The position numbers and the translations under genes were made by a program. Source: Modestobacter italicus (GTDB taxonomy: Bacteria > Actinomycetota > Actinomycetes > Mycobacteriales > Geodermatophilaceae). From it: 64,000 bases of DNA. A model generated the notes under the pieces. The model worked only from the letters and a program-made list of their open reading frames with translations, was not told where the DNA came from and did no database searches. Within the stretch, counting starts at the first letter, position 1. Each line of letters begins with the position of its first letter. The stretch lies in the NCBI RefSeq assembly GCF_000306785.1, contig NC_017955.1, positions 1,798,001-1,862,000 of the forward strand, read 5' to 3'. Shown in pieces: positions 52,836-62,095 of the stretch.

Positions 52836-54977
52836 ATGACGGCGCTGGACGACATCTCCGTGACCGACGTGTCCACCTCGACGGTCCGGGCTGCGTGCGC
52901 CCACGACTGCCCGGACACCTGCGCGATGCTGGTGACGGTCGAGGACGGCCGGGCCGTCGGGGTCCGCGGCGACCCCGCGCACCCGTTCACCCAGGGCGGC
53001 CTGTGCGTCAAGGTGAACGACTACCAGGACAAGGTCTACAGCGCCGACCGGCTGCTGCACCCGATGCGCCGCACCGGGCCCAAGGGCAGCGGTGAGTTCC
53101 AGCGGATCACCTGGGACGAGGCGCTGGACGAGATCGCCGGCCGGTTCCGGGCGACCATCGCCGAGCACGGCGCCGAGTCGGTCATGCCGGTGAGCTACCT
53201 GGGCACCCAGGGGATCCTCAACGGGCTCAACGTCGGCGACCCGTTCTTCAACGCCCTCGGGGCGACGATCGCCGAGCGCACGTACTGCGACTCGGGTGCG
53301 TGCACGGCGTACACGATGACCATCGGTGCCACCGCGGGCGTCGACCCGGAGAGCCTGGTGCACTCCCGCTACATCATCATCTGGGCCTGCAACATGGTCT
53401 CGACGAACCTGCACCTGTGGCCGTTCGTCGCCGAGGCCCAGCGGCGCGGCGCGAAGGTCGTGGTGATCGACCCGATGCGGCACCGGACGGCCAAGCGGGC
53501 CGACTGGCACATCCCCATCCGGCCCGGCACCGACGGCGCGCTCGCGCTGGCCATGATGCACGTGATCATCACCGAGGGCCTGACGGACGAGGCCTACGTC
53601 CGCGACCACACGGTCGGCTACGCCGAGCTGGTCGAGCGGGTGCAGCAGCACACGCCGGAGTGGGCCGAGGGCGAGACCGGGATCCCTGCCGAGGACATCC
53701 GCACGCTCGCCCGCGAGTACGCCACCTCCGAGCCGTCGATGATCCGGATCGGGGTGGCCATCGAGCGGCACGCCGGGGGCGGGCAGACCGTCCGGTCGAT
53801 CGCCTGCCTGCCGGCCCTGGTGGGCGCCTGGCGGAAGGTCGGTGGCGGCCTGCTGCAGCTGCCGTTGTGGGCCTTCCCGGTGAACTGGGGTGCGCTGATG
53901 CACCCCGAGCTGGCCACCCCGGGCACCCGGGTGGTCAACCAGTACCAGCTGGGGCAGGCGCTGACGGGCGGCATGCAGCTCGACCCGCCGATCAACGCGC
54001 TGATGGTCTACAACTCCAACCCGCTGGTCGTGTGCCCCGACCAGGACGAGCTGGTCGCCGGGCTGTCCCGGGACGACCTGTTCACCGTGGTCAGCGACCA
54101 CTTCCTGACCGACACCGCGCGCTACGCCGACATCGTCCTGCCCGCGACCACCCAGCTCGAGCAGCACGACATCATGTTCAGCTGGGGCCACTTCTACGTC
54201 TCGCTCAACACCCCGGCCATCGCACCGCTGGGCGAGGCGGTGTCCAACACCGAGCTCTTCCGCCGCCTCGCCGCGCGCATGGGCCTCTCCGACCCCTGCT
54301 TCACCCGGTCCGACGAGGACATGCTCGCCGAGGCGTTCGACTGGTCGGCGCCGGCGATGCAGGGGATCACTCTCGACTCGCTGCGGGAGTCCGGCTGGGC
54401 GCGGCTGAACCTCCCCGGCCCGGACGAGTTCGCTCCGCACGCCGAGGGTGGTTTCCCGACACCGTCGGGCAAGACGGAGTTCTGGTCCTCGGTCGCCGAG
54501 GCCGCCGGGAACTTCGTGGTGCCGCTGTTCCGGCAGGGCTACGAGGGCTTCCAGCCCGGAGGCGTGGTGGACCCGCTGCCGCACTACGTCCCGCCGCGGG
54601 AGACCACGGACTCGGGCTACCCGCTCAGCCTCATCTCGCCCAAGTCGCACGCCTTCCTCAACTCCAGCGCAGGCGACCAGCCCCGGCAGCGGCGGGTGCA
54701 GGGCGAGCAGACCGTCGTCGTCCACCCCCGGGACGCCGAGCCGCGGGGGATCACCACCGGTCAGTACGTGCAGGTGTTCAACGACCGGGGCCGGTACACC
54801 GCTCGCGCGGAGGTCAGCTCCGACATCGCTCCCGGGGTCGTCCTCTCCCCGATGGGCGCGTGGCTCAAGAACGCCCCGGGCCGGTCGACGGTCAACGCGG
54901 TCAACCCGGTGGCCTTCGCCGACCTGGGCAACGCCCCGACGTTCTCGGACTCACGGGTCGAGATCGCGCCCGCCTGA
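52836..54977 (+). CDS. molybdopterin oxidoreductase with [4Fe-4S] site
   Basis: A 713-residue enzyme of the DMSO reductase superfamily. The N-terminal cluster motif is CAHDCPDTCAMLV with the fourth Cys in GGLCVKV. Molybdopterin-guanine binding regions follow, such as GTQGILNGLNVGDPFFNALG, PGTDGALALAMMHVII and, at the end, LISPKSHAFLNSS and the beta-barrel domain. YCDSGACTAYTM may provide the metal ligand. No signal peptide or electron-transfer subunit gene is seen, so it is probably cytoplasmic. The substrate cannot be read from sequence. GGAGG precedes the ATG. Confidence 0.9.
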   Translation: MTALDDISVTDVSTSTVRAACAHDCPDTCAMLVTVEDGRAVGVRGDPAHPFTQGGLCVKVNDYQDKVYSADRLLHPMRRTGPKGSGEFQRITWDEALDEIAGRFRATIAEHGAESVMPVSYLGTQGILNGLNVGDPFFNALGATIAERTYCDSGACTAYTMTIGATAGVDPESLVHSRYIIIWACNMVSTNLHLWPFVAEAQRRGAKVVVIDPMRHRTAKRADWHIPIRPGTDGALALAMMHVIITEGLTDEAYVRDHTVGYAELVERVQQHTPEWAEGETGIPAEDIRTLAREYATSEPSMIRIGVAIERHAGGGQTVRSIACLPALVGAWRKVGGGLLQLPLWAFPVNWGALMHPELATPGTRVVNQYQLGQALTGGMQLDPPINALMVYNSNPLVVCPDQDELVAGLSRDDLFTVVSDHFLTDTARYADIVLPATTQLEQHDIMFSWGHFYVSLNTPAIAPLGEAVSNTELFRRLAARMGLSDPCFTRSDEDMLAEAFDWSAPAMQGITLDSLRESGWARLNLPGPDEFAPHAEGGFPTPSGKTEFWSSVAEAAGNFVVPLFRQGYEGFQPGGVVDPLPHYVPPRETTDSGYPLSLISPKSHAFLNSSAGDQPRQRRVQGEQTVVVHPRDAEPRGITTGQYVQVFNDRGRYTARAEVSSDIAPGVVLSPMGAWLKNAPGRSTVNAVNPVAFADLGNAPTFSDSRVEIAPA

Positions 54978-55005
54978 GCGGACGCTGCCCGACCTGGGCA
55001 GGGGG

Positions 55006-55212
55006 TCAGCGGAGGGAGTCGGGTGCGACGTCGGCGACGATGGCCTTGAAGGTGCTGGTGTCGACCTCGTTGTCCACGGTGACGCGGACGATGTCGGTGA
55101 CCTGCTGCCGCGACGTGGTGCGGGCGGCGCTGACCCGGGCGGCGGCGATGAGCTTGAGCTGGTGCAGCCGCGCGGTGGCGTTCGGGACCGGGGGGAGTCG
55201 GTTCTCGGGCAT
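55006..55212 (-). CDS. hypothetical protein, 68 residues
   Basis: I do not recognise this small gene. It encodes MPENRLPPVPNATARLHQLK, then IAAARVSAARTTSRQQVTD and a short strand region VRVTVDNEVDTST ending in VAPDSLR. Composition is protein-like with balanced charge. No good ribosome-binding site is visible at ATG 55212. It is convergent with the oxidoreductase gene. Confidence 0.45.
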   Translation of the reverse strand: MPENRLPPVPNATARLHQLKLIAAARVSAARTTSRQQVTDIVRVTVDNEVDTSTFKAIVADVAPDSLR

Positions 55213-55403
55213 GGACGGACGGTAGGCAGGACGTCCAACCCGGCCGAGCGCGCCGGGTCGCCGTGTCGCGGAAACCTCGTCCCGCCGGTCACAGCAGCCC
55301 CCGCAGGGCCACGCACCCCTCCCGTGCGCCGGACCGTCACGGCCGGCGCGCGACGGGAGATGGTTGCGTTCACCGCGTAAACCCGCGCGGGAACAACGGG
55401 CTG

Positions 55404-56579
55404 GTGAGCTCCCTCCCCGCGCCCCGGGTCCAGCCCCCGGTGCCCACCCGCACCATCCTGGCCACCATCGGCCTCCTGCTGACGACGGCGCTGCTGCTGT
55501 ACGTCGTCCTGGAGACCCGCCAGGTCCTCACCTGGTGCGTGGTCGGTGCGTTCTTCGCCGTCGCGCTCGCCCCGGTCGTCGGGTGGGTGCAGCGCACGGT
55601 CTTCCGCGGCAAGCGCAGGTCGCTGGCCACGCTGCTGGTCGTCCTGGTCGCGTTCGTCCTCTTCGCCGCGCTGATCACCGCCTTCGCCGTCCCGCTGGCG
55701 CAGGAGGGCACCAAGGTGGCCGGCCAGCTGCCCGGCCTGGTCGACGACGCCCGCAACGGCCGCGGCCCGGTCGGGGACCTGCTGGAGCGGACCAACGCCC
55801 TGCAGTGGGTGCAGGACAACCAGCAGAGGATCAGCGACTTCGCCAGCGGTCTGACCACGCCGGCCGCCGGCGTGCTGGGCGGCATCGCTACCGGGGTCAC
55901 CGGCCTGGTCACCGTGATCGTGCTGGCCTACCTCATGGTGCTGGAGGGCCCGAAGATCGTCGACGGCACGCTGGCCCTGTTCGCCCCGGCCACCAGCACC
56001 CGGATCCGCCGGGTGGCCACCGACTGCGCCAGGTCCGTCACCGGCTACCTGTCGGGGAACCTGCTGATCAGCGTCGTCTGCGGGGTGCTGACCTACGTGG
56101 TGCTGCTGATCGCCGGCGTCCCGTTCGCCGGGCTGATCGCGCTCTTCGTCGGCATCGCCGACCTCATCCCGCTCGTCGGCGCCACCATCGGCGGGGTCGT
56201 CGCGGTGCTGGCCGGGTTCCTGCACTCGGTCCCGGCCGGCATCGCCGTGCTGGTCTTCTTCCTGCTGTACCAGCAGCTGGAGAACCACCTGCTGCAGCCG
56301 CTGGTCTTCGCCCGCACCGTCAAGGTCAACCCGCTGACGGTCATCGTCGCGATCCTGGTCGGCGTCGAGCTGGTCGGCGTGCTCGGTGCGCTGCTGGCCA
56401 TCCCGGTGGCCAGCATCATCCAGGTCATCGCCCGCGACGTCTGGGACCACCGGCGCGGTCGGCTCAAGGACGAGCCGACGGTCGGGGAGGACCGCGACCC
56501 GGCGCTCGCGCCGCACGAGCGCGCCGACGACGGCACGCCGTCGGGCGCCTCGGTGGTCGAGCCGGCCGCCCGGCGCTGA
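55404..56579 (+). CDS. AI-2E family transporter (UPF0118)
   Basis: A 391-residue membrane protein with about eight helices in the AI-2E exporter family arrangement: FFAVALAPVVGWVQRTVF early, a soluble region near residues 95-145, then VGIADLIPLVGATIGGVVAV and QQLENHLLQPLVFARTVKVN, the family hallmarks. Members export varied small molecules or exchange sodium and protons; a role in AI-2 is not implied. GTG 55404 is the likely start though no ribosome-binding site is visible. The Asp/Glu-rich tail is unconserved. Confidence 0.86.
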   Translation: MSSLPAPRVQPPVPTRTILATIGLLLTTALLLYVVLETRQVLTWCVVGAFFAVALAPVVGWVQRTVFRGKRRSLATLLVVLVAFVLFAALITAFAVPLAQEGTKVAGQLPGLVDDARNGRGPVGDLLERTNALQWVQDNQQRISDFASGLTTPAAGVLGGIATGVTGLVTVIVLAYLMVLEGPKIVDGTLALFAPATSTRIRRVATDCARSVTGYLSGNLLISVVCGVLTYVVLLIAGVPFAGLIALFVGIADLIPLVGATIGGVVAVLAGFLHSVPAGIAVLVFFLLYQQLENHLLQPLVFARTVKVNPLTVIVAILVGVELVGVLGALLAIPVASIIQVIARDVWDHRRGRLKDEPTVGEDRDPALAPHERADDGTPSGASVVEPAARR

Positions 56580-56581
56580 CC

Positions 56582-58876
56582 TCAGCCGAGCAGGGCCGGC
56601 CGCGCGTCGACCCGCTGGGTGGCCAGCCAGGCCTCCAGCTCGGCCGCCGGCAGCGGACGGGAGTGCAGGTAGCCCTGGCTCTCGTCGCAGCCGAGCTGCC
56701 GCAGGTCGCGCAGCGTGGCGCGGTCCTCCACGCCCTCGGCGACCACCCGCAGGCCCAGCTGGTGGGCCAGGCCGATGGTGCTGGCGATGATGGCCGCCGC
56801 CCGGGCGTCGGTGAGCAGGTCCGCGGTGAAGGAGCGGTCCAGCTTCAGCTCGGCGACGGGCAGCTCGCGCAGGTAGGTCAGCGAGGCGTAGCCGGTGCCG
56901 AAGTCGTCGATGCTGACGGTGGTGCCCAGGGCGGCCAGCGCCGCGACCACGGCGAGGCTGCGCTCGGGGTCGCTGAGCAGCACGCTCTCGGTCACCTCCA
57001 GCACGATGGCCGACGGCGGGACGCCGGCGGCGCGGAGCAGGTCCGCGACCCGCTGCGGCAGCTCGGTGTCGAGCAGGTTGCTCGCCGACAGGTTCACCGA
57101 CACCCGCAGGTCCAGCCCGGCCGCGCGCCAGGCGGCGGCCTGGGCGACGGCCTGGCGGAGCACCGTGTCGGTGAGCAGCCCCATCAGGCCGTGCACCTCG
57201 GCCTGCAGCAGGAAGTCGGCGGGGGTGAGCAGGCCGCGGCTGGGGTGGACCCAGCGGACCAGGGCCTCGACGCCGAGCGTCCGGCCGGTCGCGATGTCCA
57301 CCTGCGGCTGGTGGTGCAGCACGAACTGGCCGGTCGCCAGGCCGTGCCGCATCTCCTCGACCAGGGCCAGGTGGCCGCTGCTGTCGACGTGCCGGCTGCC
57401 GTCGTAGACGACGACCCGGGTCCCTGACCGCTTGGCGTCGTACATCGCGGCGTCGGCCTGGCGGAGCAGCAGCGCGCGCATCGCCTGGCCGTCGCCGGCG
57501 CCGCCGGCCGCGCCGTCCGCGTGGGTCAGCCCGACGCTGACCGACACGTGCAGGGACAACCCGCCCACCTGGAACGGCTCGGTGAGCTGCTGGCCGACGG
57601 CCGAGCCGAGGCGGACGGCGTGGTCGGCGGGGGAGCTGCCGGCGGGGACCCGGGCGACCACGGCGAACTCGTCGCCGCCCAGCCGGCCCAGCACGTCGAC
57701 CGGGGCGAGCACCGGCACCAGCCGCGCGGCGACCAGCCGCAGCAGGTCGTCGCCGGCGGAGTGGCCGAGGCCGTCGTTGACCTCCTTGAACTTGTCCAGG
57801 TCGAGCAGGGCCACCACGACGGGCTCGTGGTCGTCGCAGAGCTCCTCCACGCGGCGCAGCACCGCGCGGCGGTTGGCCAGGCCGGTCAGCTCGTCGGTGA
57901 GCGCCTCGCGACGGCTCACCGCGAGCTGGGCCAGCTCCCGGACGTTGACCAGCAGCCGCACGCTGGAGCCGGTGGCGGCGACCGCCGCGCACCAGGTCGC
58001 CAGCCCGGTGGCCGAGTCGCTCACCGCACCGGTCACCAGGATCGAGGTGGAGGCGATGATGACGACGAAGGCGCCGACCGTGGACGCGGTGGGGTCGGCC
58101 GGCTGGGGCGTGGAGTGCGGGGGTGACCACACCGCGGCCAGGCCCAGGCACGCGGCGCTCACTGCTCCCGCCGCCCCGGCCCAGACGACCGGGTCCCCGC
58201 CGGCGAGGGTGGTGGACGCCGCGCCGGCCAGCTGGACGGTGAACGCCCCGACGACGAGCCAGGTGCGCGGGTCGCGCCCCATCGCGCCGAGGAACACCAT
58301 CGAGAAGGCGGTGCCGGCGATGACGAACAGCGTGGCGTCCTGGGCGAGCAGCGGCTGCAGCCGCCACCAGGGCAGCCCGGCCAGCTCGGAGCCGCTCCGG
58401 TCGACCACCACGTTGAGCAGGGCGACCACGGCCAGCACGGCGGCCGAGCCGTTGAGCACGTCGTTGGGGTCGGCCAGGCTGGTGCTGTAGCGGTTCCAGC
58501 GGACCAGGCCGCCGTAGGCGAACGGGAAGGCGAGCAGCGGTGCCCACGTCACCGGCAGCGGCACCACGGCCGCGGGCACCGGCAGCAGCAGGAGGACGCC
58601 GCTGGCCGCCACCGCCACCGCGCCGATCAGGCCGGCCACGGCCAGCCGGGTCCACAGCGCGCGCTCGTGCCGCACCCGGCGCACCCGCCAGCAGAGCACC
58701 GCGGTGAGCGCGAGCTGGACGGCCGCGACGAGGAGGAGACCGGCACCCGTGGGCGGCGTGCCCGAGGTCGTCCAGGCCGTCAGGCCGCTCGGTGCGGCGC
58801 AGAGCGCGACCGCGGGCACGGCGAGCGCCCACCCCGGGGCTCCGGGGAGCAGCAGCGCTCGCTGCGTCTCTGGCAT
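56582..58876 (-). CDS. membrane GGDEF-EAL cyclic di-GMP protein
   Basis: A 764-residue protein that may both make and break c-di-GMP. Residues 1-310 hold eight or nine hydrophobic helices (a membrane sensor), followed by GGDEF (residues 400-404, intact) and an EAL domain (EALVRW at 537-542, DDFGTGYASLTYL later, intact). The RxxD inhibitory site normally five residues before GGDEF is absent (APVDVLGR). Both enzymes could be active, but the net direction is not predictable. It is convergent with the AI-2E gene and divergent from the DUF1232 gene. Confidence 0.92.
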   Translation of the reverse strand: MPETQRALLLPGAPGWALAVPAVALCAAPSGLTAWTTSGTPPTGAGLLLVAAVQLALTAVLCWRVRRVRHERALWTRLAVAGLIGAVAVAASGVLLLLPVPAAVVPLPVTWAPLLAFPFAYGGLVRWNRYSTSLADPNDVLNGSAAVLAVVALLNVVVDRSGSELAGLPWWRLQPLLAQDATLFVIAGTAFSMVFLGAMGRDPRTWLVVGAFTVQLAGAASTTLAGGDPVVWAGAAGAVSAACLGLAAVWSPPHSTPQPADPTASTVGAFVVIIASTSILVTGAVSDSATGLATWCAAVAATGSSVRLLVNVRELAQLAVSRREALTDELTGLANRRAVLRRVEELCDDHEPVVVALLDLDKFKEVNDGLGHSAGDDLLRLVAARLVPVLAPVDVLGRLGGDEFAVVARVPAGSSPADHAVRLGSAVGQQLTEPFQVGGLSLHVSVSVGLTHADGAAGGAGDGQAMRALLLRQADAAMYDAKRSGTRVVVYDGSRHVDSSGHLALVEEMRHGLATGQFVLHHQPQVDIATGRTLGVEALVRWVHPSRGLLTPADFLLQAEVHGLMGLLTDTVLRQAVAQAAAWRAAGLDLRVSVNLSASNLLDTELPQRVADLLRAAGVPPSAIVLEVTESVLLSDPERSLAVVAALAALGTTVSIDDFGTGYASLTYLRELPVAELKLDRSFTADLLTDARAAAIIASTIGLAHQLGLRVVAEGVEDRATLRDLRQLGCDESQGYLHSRPLPAAELEAWLATQRVDARPALLG

Positions 58877-58969
58877 GGGGCTTCATCGGCCGTCGGTGAC
58901 GGCCGGTGTAGTCGGTTGTGCGCCATTCACCCTTTGGGGCGCGGGCCGGCCGGCTGCGACGATGGGTGG

Positions 58970-59398
58970 GTGGACCTCACCCGCTGGCTGACCGCGCTGG
59001 GTGTCGGCGCGGCCGCCCTGGTGCTCAGCTGGGTGCTGCTCGTGGTGCTCGCCCGCCGGCTCCCGGAGGGCACCGCCAAGGAGCTGGCCAGGTTCCTGCC
59101 CGCCTGCGTCACCACGGTGCGCCGGTTGCGCCGGCACCCGGCGGTGCCCCGCGGGGTGCGGGTGGTGCTGGTCGTCGCCGGGCTGTGGGTGCTCTCGCCG
59201 ATCGACCTGATCCCGGAGTTCCTCCCGGTGATCGGGCCGCTGGACGACGTCGTCGTCGTCGCGCTGGCGCTGCGCTACGCCGCGCGGCGGGTGCCCCGAG
59301 AGGTGCTGCTCGAGGCGTGGCCGGGCGACCGGCGGATCGTGGTGCGGCTGCTCGGCGGCCCGGCGTCCCCGGAGGTGGGGACGCCGGACCGCGGCTGA
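58970..59398 (+). CDS. DUF1232 (YkvA-like) membrane protein
   Basis: A 142-residue protein with an N-terminal helix and the DUF1232 core: VVLVVAGLWVLSPIDLIPEF, then LPVIGPLDDVVVVALALRY. The LSPIDLIPEFLP motif defines the family; function is unknown. GACGAT ends six bases before the GTG, another possible leaderless start. Confidence 0.85.
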   Translation: MDLTRWLTALGVGAAALVLSWVLLVVLARRLPEGTAKELARFLPACVTTVRRLRRHPAVPRGVRVVLVVAGLWVLSPIDLIPEFLPVIGPLDDVVVVALALRYAARRVPREVLLEAWPGDRRIVVRLLGGPASPEVGTPDRG

Positions 59399-59408
59399 TC
59401 CCGGGGGC

Positions 59409-59753
59409 TCAGCTGCCGGAGCGCGGCTGGGCCGGGTTGGTCGGGTCGCCGTGCGAGGGCGGGTTCACCGGCGGACCGGACGTCGCCTCGGAGACCTCCG
59501 GACCGCCGGCCGCAGCCGGGGCGTGCTCGGGCTGGGCAGCCGCCGGGTCGCCGCCCGAGGGCTGGGCGCCGGCCTTCAGGTCGTCGAGCCGGTGGGTCAT
59601 CGCGGAGACCACCTGCACCCGGTTGGCGTGGGACTTCTCGTAGGCCAGCACCGTCTGGAGACCGTCGGCGTCCAGCGTGCGGATGCGTGAGGTCAGGCTC
59701 CCCACGGGCAGGTGGTCGTAGTCGGGCAGCGGGAGATCGGTGCGCTCGGACAT
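59409..59753 (-). CDS. short conserved protein with YDHLPVGSL domain
   Basis: A 114-residue cytoplasmic protein. Residues 9-65 form a conserved actinobacterial helical domain, LPLPDYDHLPVGSLTSRIR then VLAYEKSHANRVQVVSAM, seen in small lipid-droplet-associated or stress proteins; I am not certain of the family name. The rest is a disordered Pro/Ala/Gly-rich tail. A GAGG-like element precedes the ATG at 59753. It is divergent from the baeRF gene. Confidence 0.6.
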   Translation of the reverse strand: MSERTDLPLPDYDHLPVGSLTSRIRTLDADGLQTVLAYEKSHANRVQVVSAMTHRLDDLKAGAQPSGGDPAAAQPEHAPAAAGGPEVSEATSGPPVNPPSHGDPTNPAQPRSGS

Positions 59754-59917
59754 CCCGGCTCCTCCTCGGTCGTGGGAACAGGTCCGGGTCCGCCTACCCG
59801 GTCGGTCGGCGCTGACACACCGGGTGTGAGCCGGGGGTCGGTGGGTAGCCGGACCGAGGAACCACGCGGGGCCCAGCACCGGCCCCTGCCGCACGCACCG
59901 AAGGAGCCCCCCGTCCC

Positions 59918-61045
59918 ATGGACGTGACCTTCCTGGGGTCTGTGACCGACCACCCCGGCCCGTTCGCCACCGTGTGTGCCGACGTCACGCACATCACCGA
60001 GAACGCCGACACCGAGCTCGACCTGCGGGTCCGTGCCCTCGCCGACCGGCTCGCCGAGCAGGGCGCGCCCGAGCCCGTCGTGGCGGCGGTGCGCGGCCGG
60101 CTGCTCGAGGGCAACGAGGGCGGTGAGGCCGGCACCTACCGCGGCCGGGCCGTCGTCGCGGGGCCCGACGGGACGGTGCTGTTCGACGCGCCGCTGGCCG
60201 ACGCACCGCGGACCGAGACCGCCGAGTGGTCGCCGATGCCGGACCTGGTGAGCGTGCTCCGCGCGCTGCCCGGCCGCATCCCGCACGTCGTCATCGTCGC
60301 CGACCGGGTGGGCGCGGACATCACCGTCGCGATCGCACCGGGCCTGCCCGCCGAGCAGAAGTCCGTCGAGGGCGAGCGGCACCTGATGCGGAAGGTGCAG
60401 GTCGGTGGCTGGGCGCACCACCGCTACCAGCACACGGCCGAGAACGTGTGGATCCACAACATGCAGCAGGTGATCGACGAGGTCGACGCCCTGGTGCAGT
60501 TCTCCGGCGCCCGGTTCGTGCTGCTCGCCGGTGACGTCCGGGCGCGGCAGATCGTCGCCGACCGGGCCACGCCGAGGATCAAGGCCGTGCTGGTCGACAT
60601 GGACGAGGGCGGCCGGGCCGAGGGCGCCGACCGGTCGGTCATCGACCAGCGGGTCGAGGAGCTCGTCGCCGAGAACGACGCCGCCGAGCAGGCGCAGGTG
60701 GTCGAGCAGGTCAGCGCCGCCTCGGCGCACGGCCTGGCGGTCACCGGCACGGCGCTGGTCGTGGAGGCGCTGCGCAAGGCGCAGGTCGAGACGCTGGTGC
60801 TGGCCGAGGAGCAGGACGACGAGCAGCTGCTCGTCGGCACCTCCCCGCTCGAGATCGGCGTGAGCACCGAGGACATGGCGGCGCTCGGGGTCACCGACGC
60901 GGCCCGGGTACCGGTCGAGCGCGCCCTGCTGCGGGCCGCCGTCGGCAGCAACGCCGGCGTCGTCGTCGTGCCCCGGTCGGCGATGCCCGGCGACATACCG
61001 GTCGCCGCCGTCCTCCGCTACACCGACGACTCCACCCCCAGCTGA
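59918..61045 (+). CDS. baeRF2 / Rv2629-like eRF1-family protein
   Basis: A 375-residue protein with the bacterial-archaeal eRF1-like (baeRF) fold also found in Rv2629, a DosR-regulated protein of M. tuberculosis. Visible parts are HHRYQHTAENVWIHNMQQVI, FVLLAGDVRARQIVADRA and a late VERALLRAAVGSNAGVVVVP that forms the C-terminal domain. Related Vms1-type proteins release stalled peptides from tRNA, so a role in ribosome rescue is possible but not shown. GAAGGAG precedes the ATG. Confidence 0.8.
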   Translation: MDVTFLGSVTDHPGPFATVCADVTHITENADTELDLRVRALADRLAEQGAPEPVVAAVRGRLLEGNEGGEAGTYRGRAVVAGPDGTVLFDAPLADAPRTETAEWSPMPDLVSVLRALPGRIPHVVIVADRVGADITVAIAPGLPAEQKSVEGERHLMRKVQVGGWAHHRYQHTAENVWIHNMQQVIDEVDALVQFSGARFVLLAGDVRARQIVADRATPRIKAVLVDMDEGGRAEGADRSVIDQRVEELVAENDAAEQAQVVEQVSAASAHGLAVTGTALVVEALRKAQVETLVLAEEQDDEQLLVGTSPLEIGVSTEDMAALGVTDAARVPVERALLRAAVGSNAGVVVVPRSAMPGDIPVAAVLRYTDDSTPS

Positions 61046-61092
61046 CCACCGGCGGGCCCCACCCGGCCGCCTGACAGAACGGAGCACCACCC

Positions 61093-61350
61093 ATGACCGA
61101 CCCCCACCAGCCCGCCACCTCCCCGGGCACCGACCCGGCGGACGTCGAGCGCCGCGCCGCCCTCGCCGAGGCCCTGGGCAAGGAGGTGTGGCCGGCCGAC
61201 CGGGAGACGCTGGTCGGTAAGGCCCAGGAGGGCAACGCCTCCGACGCCGTGCTCGCCCAGCTGCGCCGGCTGCCGGCCGGCACCGAGTTCACCAACGTGC
61301 AGGAGGTCGCCCAGGCCCTCGGCCTGGGCACCGAGCAGCAGCGCTTTTGA
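61093..61350 (+). CDS. DUF2795 domain protein
   Basis: An 85-residue soluble protein with the DUF2795 pattern: ALGKEVWPADRETLVGKAQE, then LAQLRRLPAGTEFTNVQEVA and a short tail. Members are small helical stress-linked proteins of unknown role. ACGGAGC precedes the ATG. It follows the baeRF gene by 47 bases on the same strand. Confidence 0.75.
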   Translation: MTDPHQPATSPGTDPADVERRAALAEALGKEVWPADRETLVGKAQEGNASDAVLAQLRRLPAGTEFTNVQEVAQALGLGTEQQRF

Positions 61351-61388
61351 GCGTGAGTCGTCTCGGGGGAGCGGGGTAAGGGCAGGGC

Positions 61389-61640
61389 ATGCCCAGCATG
61401 AAGGACCCGTCCCCCGAGGCGATCGCCAACGTCAGCGAGGAGAACGTCGAGACCCGCGCACACCTGCTCCCCGAGGAGCAGGCCGTGGAGGGCGATTCCG
61501 CCCCCACGAACGGCGGGCTCGACCCCAAGGTGCAGGCCGCGGTGATCCTCGCCGAGTCCGAGGAGCGCACCGTGCACGCCGACCCCGACGACGCGCAGGG
61601 GGCCCACCGGCAGTCGGCGGAGACCGCCGACCTGCCCTGA
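61389..61640 (+). CDS. hypothetical acidic protein, 83 residues
   Basis: I do not recognise a domain. The protein has SEENVETRAHLLPEEQAVEG and DPKVQAAVILAESEERTVHA, many acidic residues and no hydrophobic core, so it may be disordered or helical. TAAGGG lies six bases before the ATG. Its size, charge and place suggest it belongs to the same stress-type group as its neighbours. Confidence 0.6.
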   Translation: MPSMKDPSPEAIANVSEENVETRAHLLPEEQAVEGDSAPTNGGLDPKVQAAVILAESEERTVHADPDDAQGAHRQSAETADLP

Positions 61641-61654
61641 GCGGAGGAGTTCCC

Positions 61655-62077
61655 GTGCCCAAGACGACGAAGAGCGGCGACGCGCGGACCGACGAGATCC
61701 CGAGCACCCTGCAGCGCTCCGACGAGAAGGCGCAGCGCACGTTCGCGAAGGCGCACGACTCGGCAGCCGAGTCCTACGGCGACGAGCAGCGGGCCAACCA
61801 GGTGGCGTGGGCGGCGGTCAAGCACACCCACGAGAAGGTCGGCGACCACTGGGAGCCGAAGGACCACAAGGGCCCGAGCGACCCGCAGGCCGAGGGCGGC
61901 GCCGACACCGACCGCGAGACGTACGGCGGGGTGGACGCGAACGCCACCAAGGAGCACCTGATGGACCTCGCCCGGCGGCTGGACGTGCACGGCCGCTCGT
62001 CGATGACCAAGGACGAGCTCGTCGAGGCCGTCCGGAAGGCCAACGACAAGGAGACCGCTGCGGCCCGCCGGACGTGA
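61655..62077 (+). CDS. ChaB-family protein with C-terminal SAP/Rho-N-like domain
   Basis: A 140-residue protein. Residues 13-70 match ChaB: EIPSTLQRSDEKAQRTFAKA and ANQVAWAAVKHTHEKVGDHW. Residues about 95-135 are a SAP or Rho N-terminal-like helix pair, ATKEHLMDLARRLDVHGRSS followed by MTKDELVEAVRKAN, which can bind nucleic acid. ChaB was first described as a cation transport regulator, but its real role is unclear. The GTG follows GGAGGAG. Confidence 0.82.
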   Translation: MPKTTKSGDARTDEIPSTLQRSDEKAQRTFAKAHDSAAESYGDEQRANQVAWAAVKHTHEKVGDHWEPKDHKGPSDPQAEGGADTDRETYGGVDANATKEHLMDLARRLDVHGRSSMTKDELVEAVRKANDKETAAARRT

Positions 62078-62095
62078 CCCGGCCAGACTGACGCG

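Noticed and set aside
54951-58886. Open frame of about 1311 codons on the minus strand
   Set aside because: It overlaps AI-2E and GGDEF-EAL genes in other frames and encodes Arg/Gly/Pro-rich text without domains.
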